Source: Streptomyces sp. NBC_00193
GTDB taxonomy: Bacteria > Actinomycetota > Actinomycetes > Streptomycetales > Streptomycetaceae
Length of the DNA: 64,000 nt
Reading direction: 5' to 3'
Assembly: GCF_026342735.1 (NCBI RefSeq)
Contig: NZ_JAPEMM010000001.1
Location: forward strand, 1,798,001-1,862,000
In this document: piece by piece, positions 45,938 to 54,944 of the stretch
Layout: the number at the start of each line of letters is the position of its first letter
Position numbering within the stretch: position 1 is the first letter of the stretch
The notes under the pieces: generated by a model
Databases searched by the model: none
Told to the model about the DNA's origin: nothing
What the model saw: only the letters and a program-made list of their open reading frames with translations
Position numbers and translations under genes: made by a program

Positions 45938-47449
45938 GTGAACGACCGCCCCTCGTCGGGCCAGTACCCCGATTTTGGGTACGACGGCCTTTCCACCACC
46001 ACTTTCGCTGGCAATTCAGCGTTTGCGTCCTATGAAACACAGGGTCAGGGCTACAACTACGGCGCTACCTACGGTTCCTACGACACCGGCTCGTACGACA
46101 CCACGGCGTGGACCGCCCCCCAGAACGGCTACGCGCAGCCGTCCGCCGACGGATACGCCGGCTACGACGGCTACCTCTCGACCGTCCCCGCCCAGGGCGG
46201 CGTCTCCATGGACTACCAGTCCACCGCCTTCGGCTACGAGACCTCCGCCGAGCAGACCGGCCACTGGTCGGTCCCCGGCTACGGGACCGAGACCGGCGCC
46301 TACGACGCCACCGCCTGGAACACGGCCTCCGAGCAGACCTACGGGTACACCGGCTACGAGCAGCAGCAGCCGCAGCACGTCGCCGAGCCGGCGCAGGAAC
46401 AGGCCCACGAGCAGCAGTACGCCTACGACTACGGCTACGAGCCCTACGCCGCGACCTCGCCCGAGGGCGAGACGGCCTACACCGAGACCGCCGTCTTCGA
46501 GTACCTCCCGACCGGTGCGGACGCCGAGGGCGCGGACGTCGACTTCCACGCGGACGCCGACGCGGACGCCCGGGTGCACGATCTCCCCACCCAGGCCATG
46601 CCGGTCACCCCGGCCGGGCCCGCCGAGCCGCGCCCCTCGCGCCGCGCCGGCTCCAAGCCCGGATCGAAGCCCGTCGCCAAGGCGAGTACCGCCAAGGCCG
46701 GTGCCAACAACCGCCGTCGTACCCCGGCCAAGCGTTCCGCGCTGCTGACCGTGGCCGTTCCCTCGGCCTGCGTGATGGGCGTCGCGGGTGTCGCCGCCGC
46801 CTCCGTGGGCGGGCTCACCGGTGCGGACAAGCCGTCCGAGGAGACCACCACCCTGGCCGCGCCCGACCCGGCCTCCATCAAGCCGGTCGCCGCGAACAGC
46901 AAGCTCGACACGCAGCTCACCGCCCTCAGCGCCGACGCCGGCGACTTCGCGGACCGGGCGAGCCGCACCCAGGAGCGCATCGACCTGCGCCTGCGCCAGG
47001 ACGAGGAAAAGAAGAAGAAGGCGGAGGAGGAGGCGGCCAAGGAAGCGGCCCGCCCCAAGTTCGCGCTCCCCGTCGCACGGCACGGCCTCAGCGCCGGCTT
47101 CGGGCAGGCGGGCGTCAACTGGATGTCCGTGCACACCGGCATCGACTTCCCGGTGGGCTACGGGACGTCGGTCATGGCCGCCACCGACGGCACCGTGCGC
47201 AGCCAGTTCAACAGCGCCTACGGCAACATGGTGATACTCACCGCGCCCGACGGTACCGAGACCTGGTACTGCCACCTCAGCAGCGCCAAGATCCGCTCCG
47301 GCAAGGTCAAGGCCGGCGACGTGATCGCGTACTCCGGCGACACCGGCAACTCCACCGGCCCGCACCTCCACTTCGAGGTGAGGCCGGGCGGCGGCTCCCC
47401 GGTCGACCCGCAGGCATGGCTGCGCGCCAAGGGCCTGAACCCGAACTAG
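45938..47449 (+). CDS. Membrane-anchored M23 (LytM-type) peptidoglycan endopeptidase
   Basis: 503-residue protein. A ~230-residue Tyr/Gly/Gln/Thr-rich cytoplasmic arm with GY-type repeats, a basic stretch, one transmembrane helix (about 270-290), a short coiled coil rich in Glu/Lys/Arg (about 340-370), and a C-terminal M23 domain. The zinc ligands are present: [11 protein letters not shown] (HxxxD) and GPHLHFEV (HxH). It should cleave peptidoglycan cross-links or activate amidases. The GTG at 45938 (MNDRPSSG) is supported by the promoter position. Ends at a strong terminator shared with pcrA. Confidence 0.92.
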   Translation: MNDRPSSGQYPDFGYDGLSTTTFAGNSAFASYETQGQGYNYGATYGSYDTGSYDTTAWTAPQNGYAQPSADGYAGYDGYLSTVPAQGGVSMDYQSTAFGYETSAEQTGHWSVPGYGTETGAYDATAWNTASEQTYGYTGYEQQQPQHVAEPAQEQAHEQQYAYDYGYEPYAATSPEGETAYTETAVFEYLPTGADAEGADVDFHADADADARVHDLPTQAMPVTPAGPAEPRPSRRAGSKPGSKPVAKASTAKAGANNRRRTPAKRSALLTVAVPSACVMGVAGVAAASVGGLTGADKPSEETTTLAAPDPASIKPVAANSKLDTQLTALSADAGDFADRASRTQERIDLRLRQDEEKKKKAEEEAAKEAARPKFALPVARHGLSAGFGQAGVNWMSVHTGIDFPVGYGTSVMAATDGTVRSQFNSAYGNMVILTAPDGTETWYCHLSSAKIRSGKVKAGDVIAYSGDTGNSTGPHLHFEVRPGGGSPVDPQAWLRAKGLNPN

Positions 47450-47476
47450 GACCGACCCGGCACGCACGACGAACGA

Positions 47477-47518
47477 ACGCGGAAGGGCCCGCCCCTTGGG
47501 GGGCGGGCCCTTCCGCGT
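47477..47518. terminator. Bidirectional terminator between M23 and pcrA genes
   Basis: Perfect 19-bp stem (47477-47495 with 47500-47518), TTGG loop, 28 bases past the M23 stop and 30 bases past the pcrA stop. Confidence 0.93.
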
Positions 47519-47547
47519 CGTCCGCGGGCCGTCCCGCGTCCCGCCCG

Positions 47548-50079
47548 CTAGAGCTTCTGCACCGGCGCGTAGCGCAGCAGGAGCCGCTTCGGCTTCTCGT
47601 CCCCGAAGTCGATGGTGGCCTGTGCGTCCGCGCCCGCTCCCCTGACCTCCATGACCGTGCCCAGCCCGAACTGGTCGTGCGTGACCCGGTCCCCGACCAC
47701 CAGCGCGATGACCGGCTTGTCGGAGGCCCGCCGCGTCGCGAACCCCGACGGGCCCGACTTCGTACGCGAAGAGGAAAGGAAGGACTCCGGCGAGGTGCCG
47801 AAGGAGGCCTTCGAGCCGCCGCCCGAGCCCGAGGACCCGTACCCCGAGCCGGAGCCGCGCATCGGGCCCGCCGGCTTCTGCGCCGCGCCCGTCCGCTTCC
47901 ACTGCAGGTACTCGGCGGGGATCTCCTCCAGGAACCGCGACGGCGGGTTGTAGGAGGGCGTGCCCCAGGCGCTGCGCATGCTCGACCGCGTCAGGTACAG
48001 CCGCTCGCGCGCCCGCGTGATGCCGACGTAGGCGAGGCGGCGCTCCTCCTCCAGTTCCTTGGTCTGGCCCAGCGCGCGCATGTGCGGGAAGACCCCGTCC
48101 TCCATGCCGGTCAGGAAGACCACCGGGAACTCGAGGCCCTTGGCGGTGTGCAGGGTCATGAGGGTGATGACGCCGTTGCCGTCGGTGTCCTCGTCCGGGA
48201 TCTGGTCGGAGTCGGCGACCAGCGCGACCTGCTCCAGGAACTCGGAGAGGGTGCCGGGGCCGACCGGCGGGGCGCCGTTCTCGGCGGCCTCGGCCGCCGC
48301 CGCTTCCCGTGCCTGCTCGAATTCGAGCGCCACGGCGGCGAGTTCCTGAAGGTTCTCGATGCGCGTCTCGTCCTGCGGGTCGGTCGAGGCCTGGAGCTCG
48401 GCGAGGTAGCCCGTACGCTCCAGGACCGCTTCCAGCACCACCGCCGGGCCGGCACCCGAGTCGACGATGGTGCGGAGCTCCTCCATCAGCACGTTGAAGC
48501 GCTTGACGGCATTGGTCGAGCGGGCGGCCATGCCGAAGGCCTCGTCGACCCGGCGCAGCGCCTGCGGGAAGGTGATCTTCTCGCGCATCGCGAGCGCGTC
48601 GATCATCGCCTCGGCGCGCTCGCCGATGCCGCGCTTGGGGACGTTCAGGATCCGGCGGAGCGGGACGTTGTCCTCGGGATTCGACAGGACGCGCAGGTAC
48701 GCGAGGACGTCGCGGACCTCCTTGCGCTCGTAGAACCGGACGCCGCCGACGACCTTGTAGGGCAGTCCGACCCGGATGAAGATCTCCTCGAACACGCGGG
48801 ACTGCGCGTTGGTCCGGTAGAAGATCGCGACGTCGCCGGCCTTCGCGTCGCCCGCGTCCGTCAGCCGGTCGATCTCGTCGGCGATGAACTGCGCCTCGTC
48901 GTGCTCGGTGTCCGCGACGTAGCCCGTGATGACGGCGCCGCTGCCGGCCTCGGTCCACAGGTTCTTCGCGCGGCGGTTCTCGTTGCGCTCGATGACCGCG
49001 TTGGCGGCGGACAGGATCGTCTGGGTGGAGCGGTAGTTCTGCTCCAGCAGGATCGTGGTCGCGTCCGCGTAGTCCTCTTCGAACTGGAGGATGTTGCGGA
49101 TGGTCGCGCCGCGGAAGGCGTAGATCGACTGGTCGGCGTCACCCACCACGCACAGCTCGGCGGGCGGCAGGTCCGGGTAGCCGGTGCCGACCAGCTCGCG
49201 CACGAGCGTGTACTGGGCGTGGTTGGTGTCCTGGTACTCGTCGACCAGCACGTGCCGGAAGCGGCGCCGGTAGTGCTCCGCGACCTCCGGGAAGGCCTGG
49301 AGCAGGTGGACCGTGGTCATGATGATGTCGTCGAAGTCGAGGGCGTTGGCCTCGCGCAGCCGCCCCTGGTACATCGCGTACGCCTGGGCGAGGGTCTTCT
49401 CGAAGCCGTCGGCGGCCTGTCCGGCGAAGGCGTCCTCGTCGATGAGCTCGTTCTTCAGGTTCGAGATCTTGGCGCTGAACGCCTTCGGCGGGAACTTCTT
49501 CGGGTCCAGGTCCAGGTCGCGGCAGACGAGCGCCATCAGGCGCTTCGAGTCGGCCGCGTCGTAGATCGAGAAGGAGGAGGTGAAACCGAGCCGCTTGGAC
49601 TCGCGGCGCAGGATGCGCACGCACGCACTGTGGAAGGTGGAGACCCACATGGCGTTCGCGCGCGGGCCGACCAGGCCCTCGACGCGCTCCTTCATCTCGC
49701 CGGCGGCCTTGTTGGTGAAGGTGATCGCCAGGATCTGGCCGGGGTGGACCCCGCGCGCGCCCAGCAGGTGGCCGATGCGGTGCGTCAGCACGCGCGTCTT
49801 GCCCGATCCGGCGCCGGCCACGATGAGCAGCGGGGAGCCCGCGTGCACCACGGCGGCACGCTGCTCCGCATTCAGCCCTTCCAGGAGCGCCGCCGGGTCG
49901 ATGACGGGCCTGGGGGCGCCGTCCCGGTAGTACGCGTCCCCGTGGATGGGCGCGTCGAACCGGCCCCCGAAGAGATCGTCCGCGCCCGCCTCGGGGGCGG
50001 CGTGGTCTTCGGGCGGCGGGGGGACCTCTTCGGAGGGGGAGAGGTCGGCCAGGAAGCTGTCGTCAAAGAGGCTGCTCAT
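47548..50079 (-). CDS. pcrA: ATP-dependent DNA helicase PcrA/UvrD
   Basis: 843-residue SF1A 3'-5' helicase for nucleotide-excision and mismatch-linked repair and replication-fork maintenance. Motifs: GLNAEQRAAV (Q motif), AGAGSGKT (I), ITFTNKAAGEMKER (Ia), DEYQDTN (II), GDADQSIYAFRGA (III), LEQNYRST (IV), TLHTAKGLEFPVVF (V), ITRARERLYLT (VI). A ~60-residue acidic N-terminal extension precedes the helicase core. The C-terminal region carries the actinobacterial tail ending in a Tudor-like segment (VGDRVTHDQFGLGTVMEV). The promoter resembles the DNA-damage type. Confidence 0.96.
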   Translation of the reverse strand: MSSLFDDSFLADLSPSEEVPPPPEDHAAPEAGADDLFGGRFDAPIHGDAYYRDGAPRPVIDPAALLEGLNAEQRAAVVHAGSPLLIVAGAGSGKTRVLTHRIGHLLGARGVHPGQILAITFTNKAAGEMKERVEGLVGPRANAMWVSTFHSACVRILRRESKRLGFTSSFSIYDAADSKRLMALVCRDLDLDPKKFPPKAFSAKISNLKNELIDEDAFAGQAADGFEKTLAQAYAMYQGRLREANALDFDDIIMTTVHLLQAFPEVAEHYRRRFRHVLVDEYQDTNHAQYTLVRELVGTGYPDLPPAELCVVGDADQSIYAFRGATIRNILQFEEDYADATTILLEQNYRSTQTILSAANAVIERNENRRAKNLWTEAGSGAVITGYVADTEHDEAQFIADEIDRLTDAGDAKAGDVAIFYRTNAQSRVFEEIFIRVGLPYKVVGGVRFYERKEVRDVLAYLRVLSNPEDNVPLRRILNVPKRGIGERAEAMIDALAMREKITFPQALRRVDEAFGMAARSTNAVKRFNVLMEELRTIVDSGAGPAVVLEAVLERTGYLAELQASTDPQDETRIENLQELAAVALEFEQAREAAAAEAAENGAPPVGPGTLSEFLEQVALVADSDQIPDEDTDGNGVITLMTLHTAKGLEFPVVFLTGMEDGVFPHMRALGQTKELEEERRLAYVGITRARERLYLTRSSMRSAWGTPSYNPPSRFLEEIPAEYLQWKRTGAAQKPAGPMRGSGSGYGSSGSGGGSKASFGTSPESFLSSSRTKSGPSGFATRRASDKPVIALVVGDRVTHDQFGLGTVMEVRGAGADAQATIDFGDEKPKRLLLRYAPVQKL

Positions 50080-50088
50080 CGCCTTCCG

Positions 50089-50125
50089 AGTTTAGAGGGC
50101 GGGACCGACAGCCGGTCCCGCCCTC
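50089..50125 (-). promoter_or_regulatory. RecA-NDp/PafBC-like promoter and hairpin at pcrA
   Basis: Minus strand: CTGTCGGTC (50111-50103), eight bases, TAAACT (50094-50089), matching TTGTCRGTG-N8-TANNNT at all but the first and last bases of the -35 block. Start point predicted within a few bases of the ATG at 50079. A perfect 12-bp inverted repeat (50095-50106 with 50114-50125) overlaps it. Confidence 0.6.
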
Positions 50126-50305
50126 GGAAAATCCCGGTCCCTACCCCGAAAAATCCCGTCCCCGTCCTCGGAGAACCCGGGTCCCGCATCCCGGTACCGC
50201 CCCGGAGAATTCGGCGGCATATGCCCAGCGAACCCCTCCCGCCCCCTTCCGGGGCGCCCCCTCCGGCGCTAGCGTGCTCCGCCAACCGGAAGGAGGTGCC
50301 GGCCC

Positions 50306-51370
50306 GTGTACACGTACGGATTCCCCTCGTCCCACCCCTCCCCCCACCACCGCAAGCCGCGCACCCGAAGACATCCGAACGCCCCCACCGCGGTCGTCAC
50401 GACCGCGGCCCTGTCCTCCTTAGGCCTGCTCCTCCCCCACCAGGCCGCCGCGGCGCCGGCGCCCCGCCCCTCGGTGGAGGAGGTACGGACCCGCGTGGAC
50501 GAGCTGCACCGGCAGGCGGGCACGGCCACCCAGGCCTACGACGCCGCGGCCGGGCGGACCGCGGAACAGCGGGCCCTGCTGTCCGCGCTCATGGACCAGG
50601 TGGCCGGCACCACCCAGAAACTGAACGAGGCCCGGCGACTGCTCGGCAGCTACGCCGCCGACCGGTACCGCGGCGCCGGCGGCCTCGGCGGGACCGCGAC
50701 CCTGCTGCTCAGCGACGATCCGCAGGCCTTCTTCGCGCAGACGCACCTGCTGAACCGGCTCGGCGGCCGCGAGGACGCACTGCTCACCCAGTACACCCGG
50801 GCCAGGGCGGAGACGGCCGCCAAGCGCCGGGAGGCGGCCGCTGTGGTCACGGAACTGGAGCGGGCGCAGGAGGAGCTGCGCGGGCGCAAGCAGGACGTGC
50901 AGACCCGGCTCGCGGAGGCGAACGCCCTGCTCGCGCAGCTCACCGCGCCGGAGCGGGCGCGGGCCCTGGCCCCCCGGGCCCCGGCCGCTTCGGGGCCGCT
51001 GCCCGCGGACGGCGCCGCATCGGCGGCCGGGGCCAGGGCGGTGGCCTTCGCCCGGGCCCAGCTGGGAAAACCGTACGTCTGGGGCGCGACCGGCCCGCGC
51101 TCGTACGACTGTTCCGGGCTGACCCAGGCCGCCTGGCGGGCGGCGGGGGTCACGCTGCCGCGCACCACCTGGGACCAGGTGAAGGCGGCCCCGCGGATCG
51201 CGACGAGCGCACTGCGCCCGGGGGACCTGGTCTTCTTCTACTCCGACATCAGCCACGTCGGGATCTACATCGGCGGCGGCCGCATGATCCACGCCCCGCG
51301 CCCGGGGACGTCCGTCCGCGAGGACTCGGTCTACTACCAACCGATCTACGGGAGCGTCCGGCCGGGCTGA
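50306..51370 (+). CDS. Secreted NlpC/P60 peptidoglycan endopeptidase (first copy)
   Basis: 354-residue hydrolase. An Arg/His/Pro-rich n-region and hydrophobic core ending QAAAA form the signal peptide (~residues 1-50). Residues ~60-220 are a coiled coil of the RipA/P60 type, and ~245-354 the NlpC/P60 domain: catalytic Cys in SYDCSGLTQ, His in SHVGIYIG, third His in MIHAPRPG. It cleaves D-Glu-mDAP-type bonds. The GTG at 50306 has a textbook AAGGAGGT eight bases upstream. It closely resembles the copy at 53174 in order and motifs. Confidence 0.93.
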   Translation: MYTYGFPSSHPSPHHRKPRTRRHPNAPTAVVTTAALSSLGLLLPHQAAAAPAPRPSVEEVRTRVDELHRQAGTATQAYDAAAGRTAEQRALLSALMDQVAGTTQKLNEARRLLGSYAADRYRGAGGLGGTATLLLSDDPQAFFAQTHLLNRLGGREDALLTQYTRARAETAAKRREAAAVVTELERAQEELRGRKQDVQTRLAEANALLAQLTAPERARALAPRAPAASGPLPADGAASAAGARAVAFARAQLGKPYVWGATGPRSYDCSGLTQAAWRAAGVTLPRTTWDQVKAAPRIATSALRPGDLVFFYSDISHVGIYIGGGRMIHAPRPGTSVREDSVYYQPIYGSVRPG

Positions 51371-51402
51371 ACGGCGCGGCGCCGGCTTTTCCGTTGGCCG
51401 CT

Positions 51403-51525
51403 GCGCCGAGGTGTTCCTCGGCGCGTTCCTCGGCGTGTCCGTCACTCAGCGCCACACTGCGGCGGGCGCTCCGGCGTGGCGCTCACCGTCCGTATCAGAG
51501 GAGTTGGCGGGGCGCCCGCCAACTC
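51403..51525 (+). terminator. Two hairpins after the first NlpC/P60 gene
   Basis: The 296-base gap before the next gene holds a 9-bp hairpin (51403-51411 with 51416-51424) and an 11-bp hairpin (51501-51511 with 51515-51525). Further on, TAGCGT at 51582-51587 is a possible -10 for the gene at 51667. Confidence 0.7.
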
Positions 51526-51666
51526 ACCCTCTCCGTTGGTCCGTTCGTGCCGTTCGATTCGCAGGTTCCGCCAACCGGGCCTAGCGTCTAGCACATCGAG
51601 GAGCATTTACCCCCTTTTGCGGACAAACAGTTCGCCGCTGCGCCTCGGGGACCCGGAGGATTCACC

Positions 51667-52212
51667 ATGCGTTCCATACGTGTCGCGTCCGTAGCCCTGC
51701 TGTCCACCGCCGCCTTCGCGCTCGCCGCGCCGATCGCCTCGGCCAACGACGGCGGGACCACGCCAAACGTCACGTCCTTCGGCTTCACCGTCTCCCCCAC
51801 CACCGTCGCCGCGGGCGGCACCGTCACGCTGAACGCCACCGGTTGCCAGGAACCGCTGGTCAAGGCCTCCTCCGGCATCTTCGACGCGGTCGAGCTCAAC
51901 GAGGGCAAGCCCGCCACCGCCAAGGTGGACGCGGACGCCAAGCCGGGTGCCCAGTACGAGGTCACCTTCGACTGCAAGGGCGAGAAGGGCACGACCACCC
52001 TCACGGTCGCGGGCCACTCGACCGGCACCGGCACCGGCACGGAGACCGGAACGACCACTCCCTCCACTCCCTCCAAGGGCGTCAAGGCCGGTCTCGGCGG
52101 CGGCGCCGGAGGCCTGAACGGCACCGAGATCGCGGCCGGTTCCGCGCTGCTGGCCGGTGCGCTCGGCGGTGGCGTGTTCCTGATGCGCCGCCGGGCGGGC
52201 GACCAGGCCTGA
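51667..52212 (+). CDS. Secreted wall/membrane protein with variant sorting-like C terminus
   Basis: 181-residue exported protein. Signal peptide MRSIRVASVALLSTAAF to cleavage after ASA; an Ig-like beta domain (about 32-118) with FGFTVSPTTVAAGGTVTL and one Cys pair; a Thr/Gly/Ser linker; then LNGTE followed by a hydrophobic helix and MRRRAGDQA. That end has the layout of an LPxTG/LAxTG wall-sorting signal but with a divergent recognition motif. Directly upstream of a class F sortase. RBS GGAGGA precedes the ATG. Confidence 0.85.
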   Translation: MRSIRVASVALLSTAAFALAAPIASANDGGTTPNVTSFGFTVSPTTVAAGGTVTLNATGCQEPLVKASSGIFDAVELNEGKPATAKVDADAKPGAQYEVTFDCKGEKGTTTLTVAGHSTGTGTGTETGTTTPSTPSKGVKAGLGGGAGGLNGTEIAAGSALLAGALGGGVFLMRRRAGDQA

Positions 52213-52376
52213 CCGCTGTTCCCCTGACGTCTGCCCCCCCTGACCGCTGTTCCCCTGACAGCCGGGCCCGTCCGACCCGCCCCTGGCGACCGGACGGGCC
52301 CGGTCCAGTACCCGGTTCAGCACCCGTTCCCGTACCCGGCCCCGGAACCCCCGGCACCACGGAAGGAGCGCGCATC

Positions 52377-53036
52377 ATGCCCCGCCCCCAGGAACGTACG
52401 AAGCCCCGCGGCGGCTGGGGCGTCGTCGCCGTGGTCGCCCTCAGCGGCACGTTCCTCCTCTCCAACGGGCTCGACCTGAACGGCGGTCCGCCGCAGCCCG
52501 CGCAGGCCGCCTCCCTGGTCAGCGACCCGGCCCACGACGAGGCCGCCCGCCGCCTCCCGCCGGCCCCGCAGCCGCTGAAGCCGTCCCCGCCGACCCGGAT
52601 CCGGATTCCCTCCGTACAGGTCGACGCCCCGGTCACCCGGGTCGGGCTCGACGCCGAGGGCTGGGTGGACGCCCCGCCGCCGCAGGACGGGAACCTTGCC
52701 GGCTGGTACGAGGGTTCCCCCGCCCCGGGCGCCCAGGGCACGACGGTGATCGACGGTCACGTGGACAACAAGCGGGGGCCGGCCGTCTTCTACACGCTCG
52801 GTTCGCTCGAGCAGGGCCGGCACATCGAGGTGGACCGACAGGACGGCCGTACCGCCGTGTTCACCGTGTACGGCATCGAGGTCGTGGGCAAGAACGACTT
52901 TCCGGCGGCGCGGGTCTACGGCCCCAAGGGCGCTCCGGAGCTCCGCGTGATCACCTGTGGCGGCGGCTTCTCCAAGAAGGGTGGCTACGACGGCAACGTG
53001 GTCGTCTTCGCCCGCCTGACGGACATCCGCGGGTAA
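52377..53036 (+). CDS. Class F sortase
   Basis: 219-residue membrane-anchored transpeptidase. N-terminal helix (about residues 14-31), Pro-rich stem, then the sortase beta-barrel beginning TRIRIPSVQVDAPV. Catalytic His in VIDGHVDN, Cys in RVITCGGGF, and the Arg probably in VFARLTDIRG. Class F sortases of actinobacteria attach proteins with LPxTG-like signals; targets in Streptomyces are largely unknown. AAGGAG precedes the ATG at 52377. The neighbouring genes encode a candidate substrate and two wall hydrolases. Confidence 0.92.
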   Translation: MPRPQERTKPRGGWGVVAVVALSGTFLLSNGLDLNGGPPQPAQAASLVSDPAHDEAARRLPPAPQPLKPSPPTRIRIPSVQVDAPVTRVGLDAEGWVDAPPPQDGNLAGWYEGSPAPGAQGTTVIDGHVDNKRGPAVFYTLGSLEQGRHIEVDRQDGRTAVFTVYGIEVVGKNDFPAARVYGPKGAPELRVITCGGGFSKKGGYDGNVVVFARLTDIRG

Positions 53037-53173
53037 CGGAAGGCCATCGACAGGCACTCGCCCGGCCAGGTCCGGTTACGTACCGCCACTTTCGATCATC
53101 TCGTCATCTGCCCGTTACCTTCGGGTCTAGCGTCCTCCCCCAAGCACCGACGGAGGAAGGACGTGAGGCCCTC

Positions 53174-54226
53174 GTGGCCAGTCATCGAAAGCCCAGGCAG
53201 CGCCCGCTCACCAGCGGCACGGCACGGAGCACCGTACGCACCACCGCCGCCACCCTCGCCCTCGCGGGCGCTGCCACCGCCACCGCCTTCGAAGGCATCT
53301 CCCACGCCGATCCGCAGCCGACGCCCTCGCAGGTCAAGGCGGAGATGGACCGGCTCTACGAGGAGGCCGAGGCGGCGACGGACCAGTACAACGGGGCGAA
53401 GGAGAAGGCCGACGAGGCGCAGCGGGCCCTCGACGGGCTGCGGGACGAGACCGCCCGCAAGACCGACCAGCTCAACACGGCCCGCAGCACGCTCGGTTCG
53501 CTGGCCGCGACGCAGTACCGCAGCGGCACGCTGGGCGCCGCCGTCCAGCTGGCGATGTCCGACGATCCGCAGGAGTACCTGGACCGGGCCGCCCTCATCA
53601 CCCGCGCCGGCAACCGCAACGCGGCGGAGATCTCGGCCGTGCGGCGGGGGCTCGACGAGGTCGGGAAGCTGAAGGACCAGGCCGCCGGACGCCTCGCCGA
53701 CCTGCGGGCCCGGCAGGGCGAACTCGCGGGCCACAAGGCCCGGATCGAGGAGAAGCTGACCGCCGCGCAGCGGCTGCTGGCGAAGCTGACGGCCGAGGAG
53801 CGGGCGGCCTACGAGGCCCGCTCGGCCGGCCCCGCCCCGGCCGGCCCCGCCACCCAGGCTCCGCCGCCCTCCGACGGCTCGCGCGCGGCCCGCGCGGTGG
53901 CGTTCGCGTACGGGGCGATCGGCAAGCCGTACGTCTGGGGCGCGACGGGCCCGGGCTCGTTCGACTGCTCCGGTCTGACCCAGGCGGCCTGGCGCGCGGC
54001 CGGGGTCGCGCTGCCGCGGACCACCTACACCCAGATCAACGCGGGCCGGCGGGTCTCCCGCGACGCGCTGGCCCCCGGTGACCTGGTGTTCTTCTACTCC
54101 GGCGTCACGCACGTCGGCATGTACGTCGGCAACGGCCAGATGATCCACGCCCCGCGCCCCGGCTCCACGGTCCGCGTCGCGCCGGTGGACTCGATGCCCT
54201 GGGCCGGAGCCTCGCGGCCCGCCTGA
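53174..54226 (+). CDS. Secreted NlpC/P60 peptidoglycan endopeptidase (second copy)
   Basis: 350-residue paralogue of the gene at 50306: signal peptide (~1-45), long coiled coil (~50-215), Pro/Ala linker, and NlpC/P60 domain with SFDCSGLTQ, THVGMYVG and MIHAPRPGSTV. The catalytic Cys-His-His set is intact. GTG at 53174, with GAGG about eight bases upstream. TAGCGT at 53128-53133 is a possible -10, the same hexamer seen before the genes at 50306 and 51667. The pair brackets the sortase locus, pointing to a tandem-duplication origin. Confidence 0.92.
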   Translation: MASHRKPRQRPLTSGTARSTVRTTAATLALAGAATATAFEGISHADPQPTPSQVKAEMDRLYEEAEAATDQYNGAKEKADEAQRALDGLRDETARKTDQLNTARSTLGSLAATQYRSGTLGAAVQLAMSDDPQEYLDRAALITRAGNRNAAEISAVRRGLDEVGKLKDQAAGRLADLRARQGELAGHKARIEEKLTAAQRLLAKLTAEERAAYEARSAGPAPAGPATQAPPPSDGSRAARAVAFAYGAIGKPYVWGATGPGSFDCSGLTQAAWRAAGVALPRTTYTQINAGRRVSRDALAPGDLVFFYSGVTHVGMYVGNGQMIHAPRPGSTVRVAPVDSMPWAGASRPA

Positions 54227-54248
54227 CCGGGGCCGGGACCACCGGGGC

Positions 54249-54944
54249 TCAGATCAGGCGGCGGGCCGTCGCCCAGCGGGTCAGCTCGTGGCGGTTGGAG
54301 AGCTGGAGCTTGCGCAGCACCGCCGAGACGTGGGATTCCACCGTCTTGACCGAGATGAACAGCTGCTTGGCGATCTCCTTGTACGCGTACCCGCGCGCGA
54401 TCAGCCGCAGCACCTCGCGCTCGCGCTGGGTGAGGCGGTCCAGGTCCTCGTCGACCGGCGGGGCGTCCGTCGAGGCGAAGGCGTCGAGCACGAAGCCCGC
54501 CAGCCGCGGCGAGAACACCGCGTCCCCGTCCTGGACGCGGAAGACCGAGTCGACCAGGTCGGTGCCGGTGATCGTCTTGGTGACGTAGCCGCGGGCTCCG
54601 CCCCGGATGACGCCGATGACGTCCTCGGCGGCGTCCGACACCGACAGGGCCAGGAACCGCACCGGGTCCTCGACGGCGCCCATCAGCGGGGCGCAGCGGC
54701 GCAGTACCTCGACGCCGCCGCCACCGGGCAGGTGCACGTCGAGGAGCACCACCTCGGGGCGGGTGGCGGTGATGACGGTGACGGCCTGGTCCACGTCGGC
54801 GGCCTCGCCGACGACCTCGACCCCGGTCCGCTCGGTCTCGCCGATCTCGGCCTGCACCCCGGTGCGGAACATCCGGTGGTCGTCGACGAGCACCACCCGG
54901 ACCCTCCTGGTCACGCCGCCGGTGCTCGCGCTGTCCTCGGTCAT
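54249..54944 (-). CDS. LuxR-family response regulator (partner of the PspC kinase)
   Basis: 231-residue NarL/LuxR-type regulator. Receiver domain (about 14-135): VVLVDDHRMFRTGV with the acidic pocket, phospho-acceptor Asp in VVLLDVHLPGG, Thr/Ser in LALSVSD and Lys in YVTKTI. Effector domain: LTQREREVLRLIARGYAYKEIAKQ then LFISVKTVESHV, a standard LuxR HTH. Its ATG overlaps the kinase stop (ATGA, 54941-54944), so the two are coupled. It is LiaR-like in arrangement. Confidence 0.94.
   Translation of the reverse strand: MTEDSASTGGVTRRVRVVLVDDHRMFRTGVQAEIGETERTGVEVVGEAADVDQAVTVITATRPEVVLLDVHLPGGGGVEVLRRCAPLMGAVEDPVRFLALSVSDAAEDVIGVIRGGARGYVTKTITGTDLVDSVFRVQDGDAVFSPRLAGFVLDAFASTDAPPVDEDLDRLTQREREVLRLIARGYAYKEIAKQLFISVKTVESHVSAVLRKLQLSNRHELTRWATARRLI

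Noticed and set aside
46016..51591. Very long open frames over M23, pcrA and NlpC/P60 genes (980 and 1827 codons)
   Set aside because: They have Arg/Gly/Val or Arg/Ala/Pro-rich shadow composition and no domain. The overlapping frames encode well-known proteins with full motif sets.
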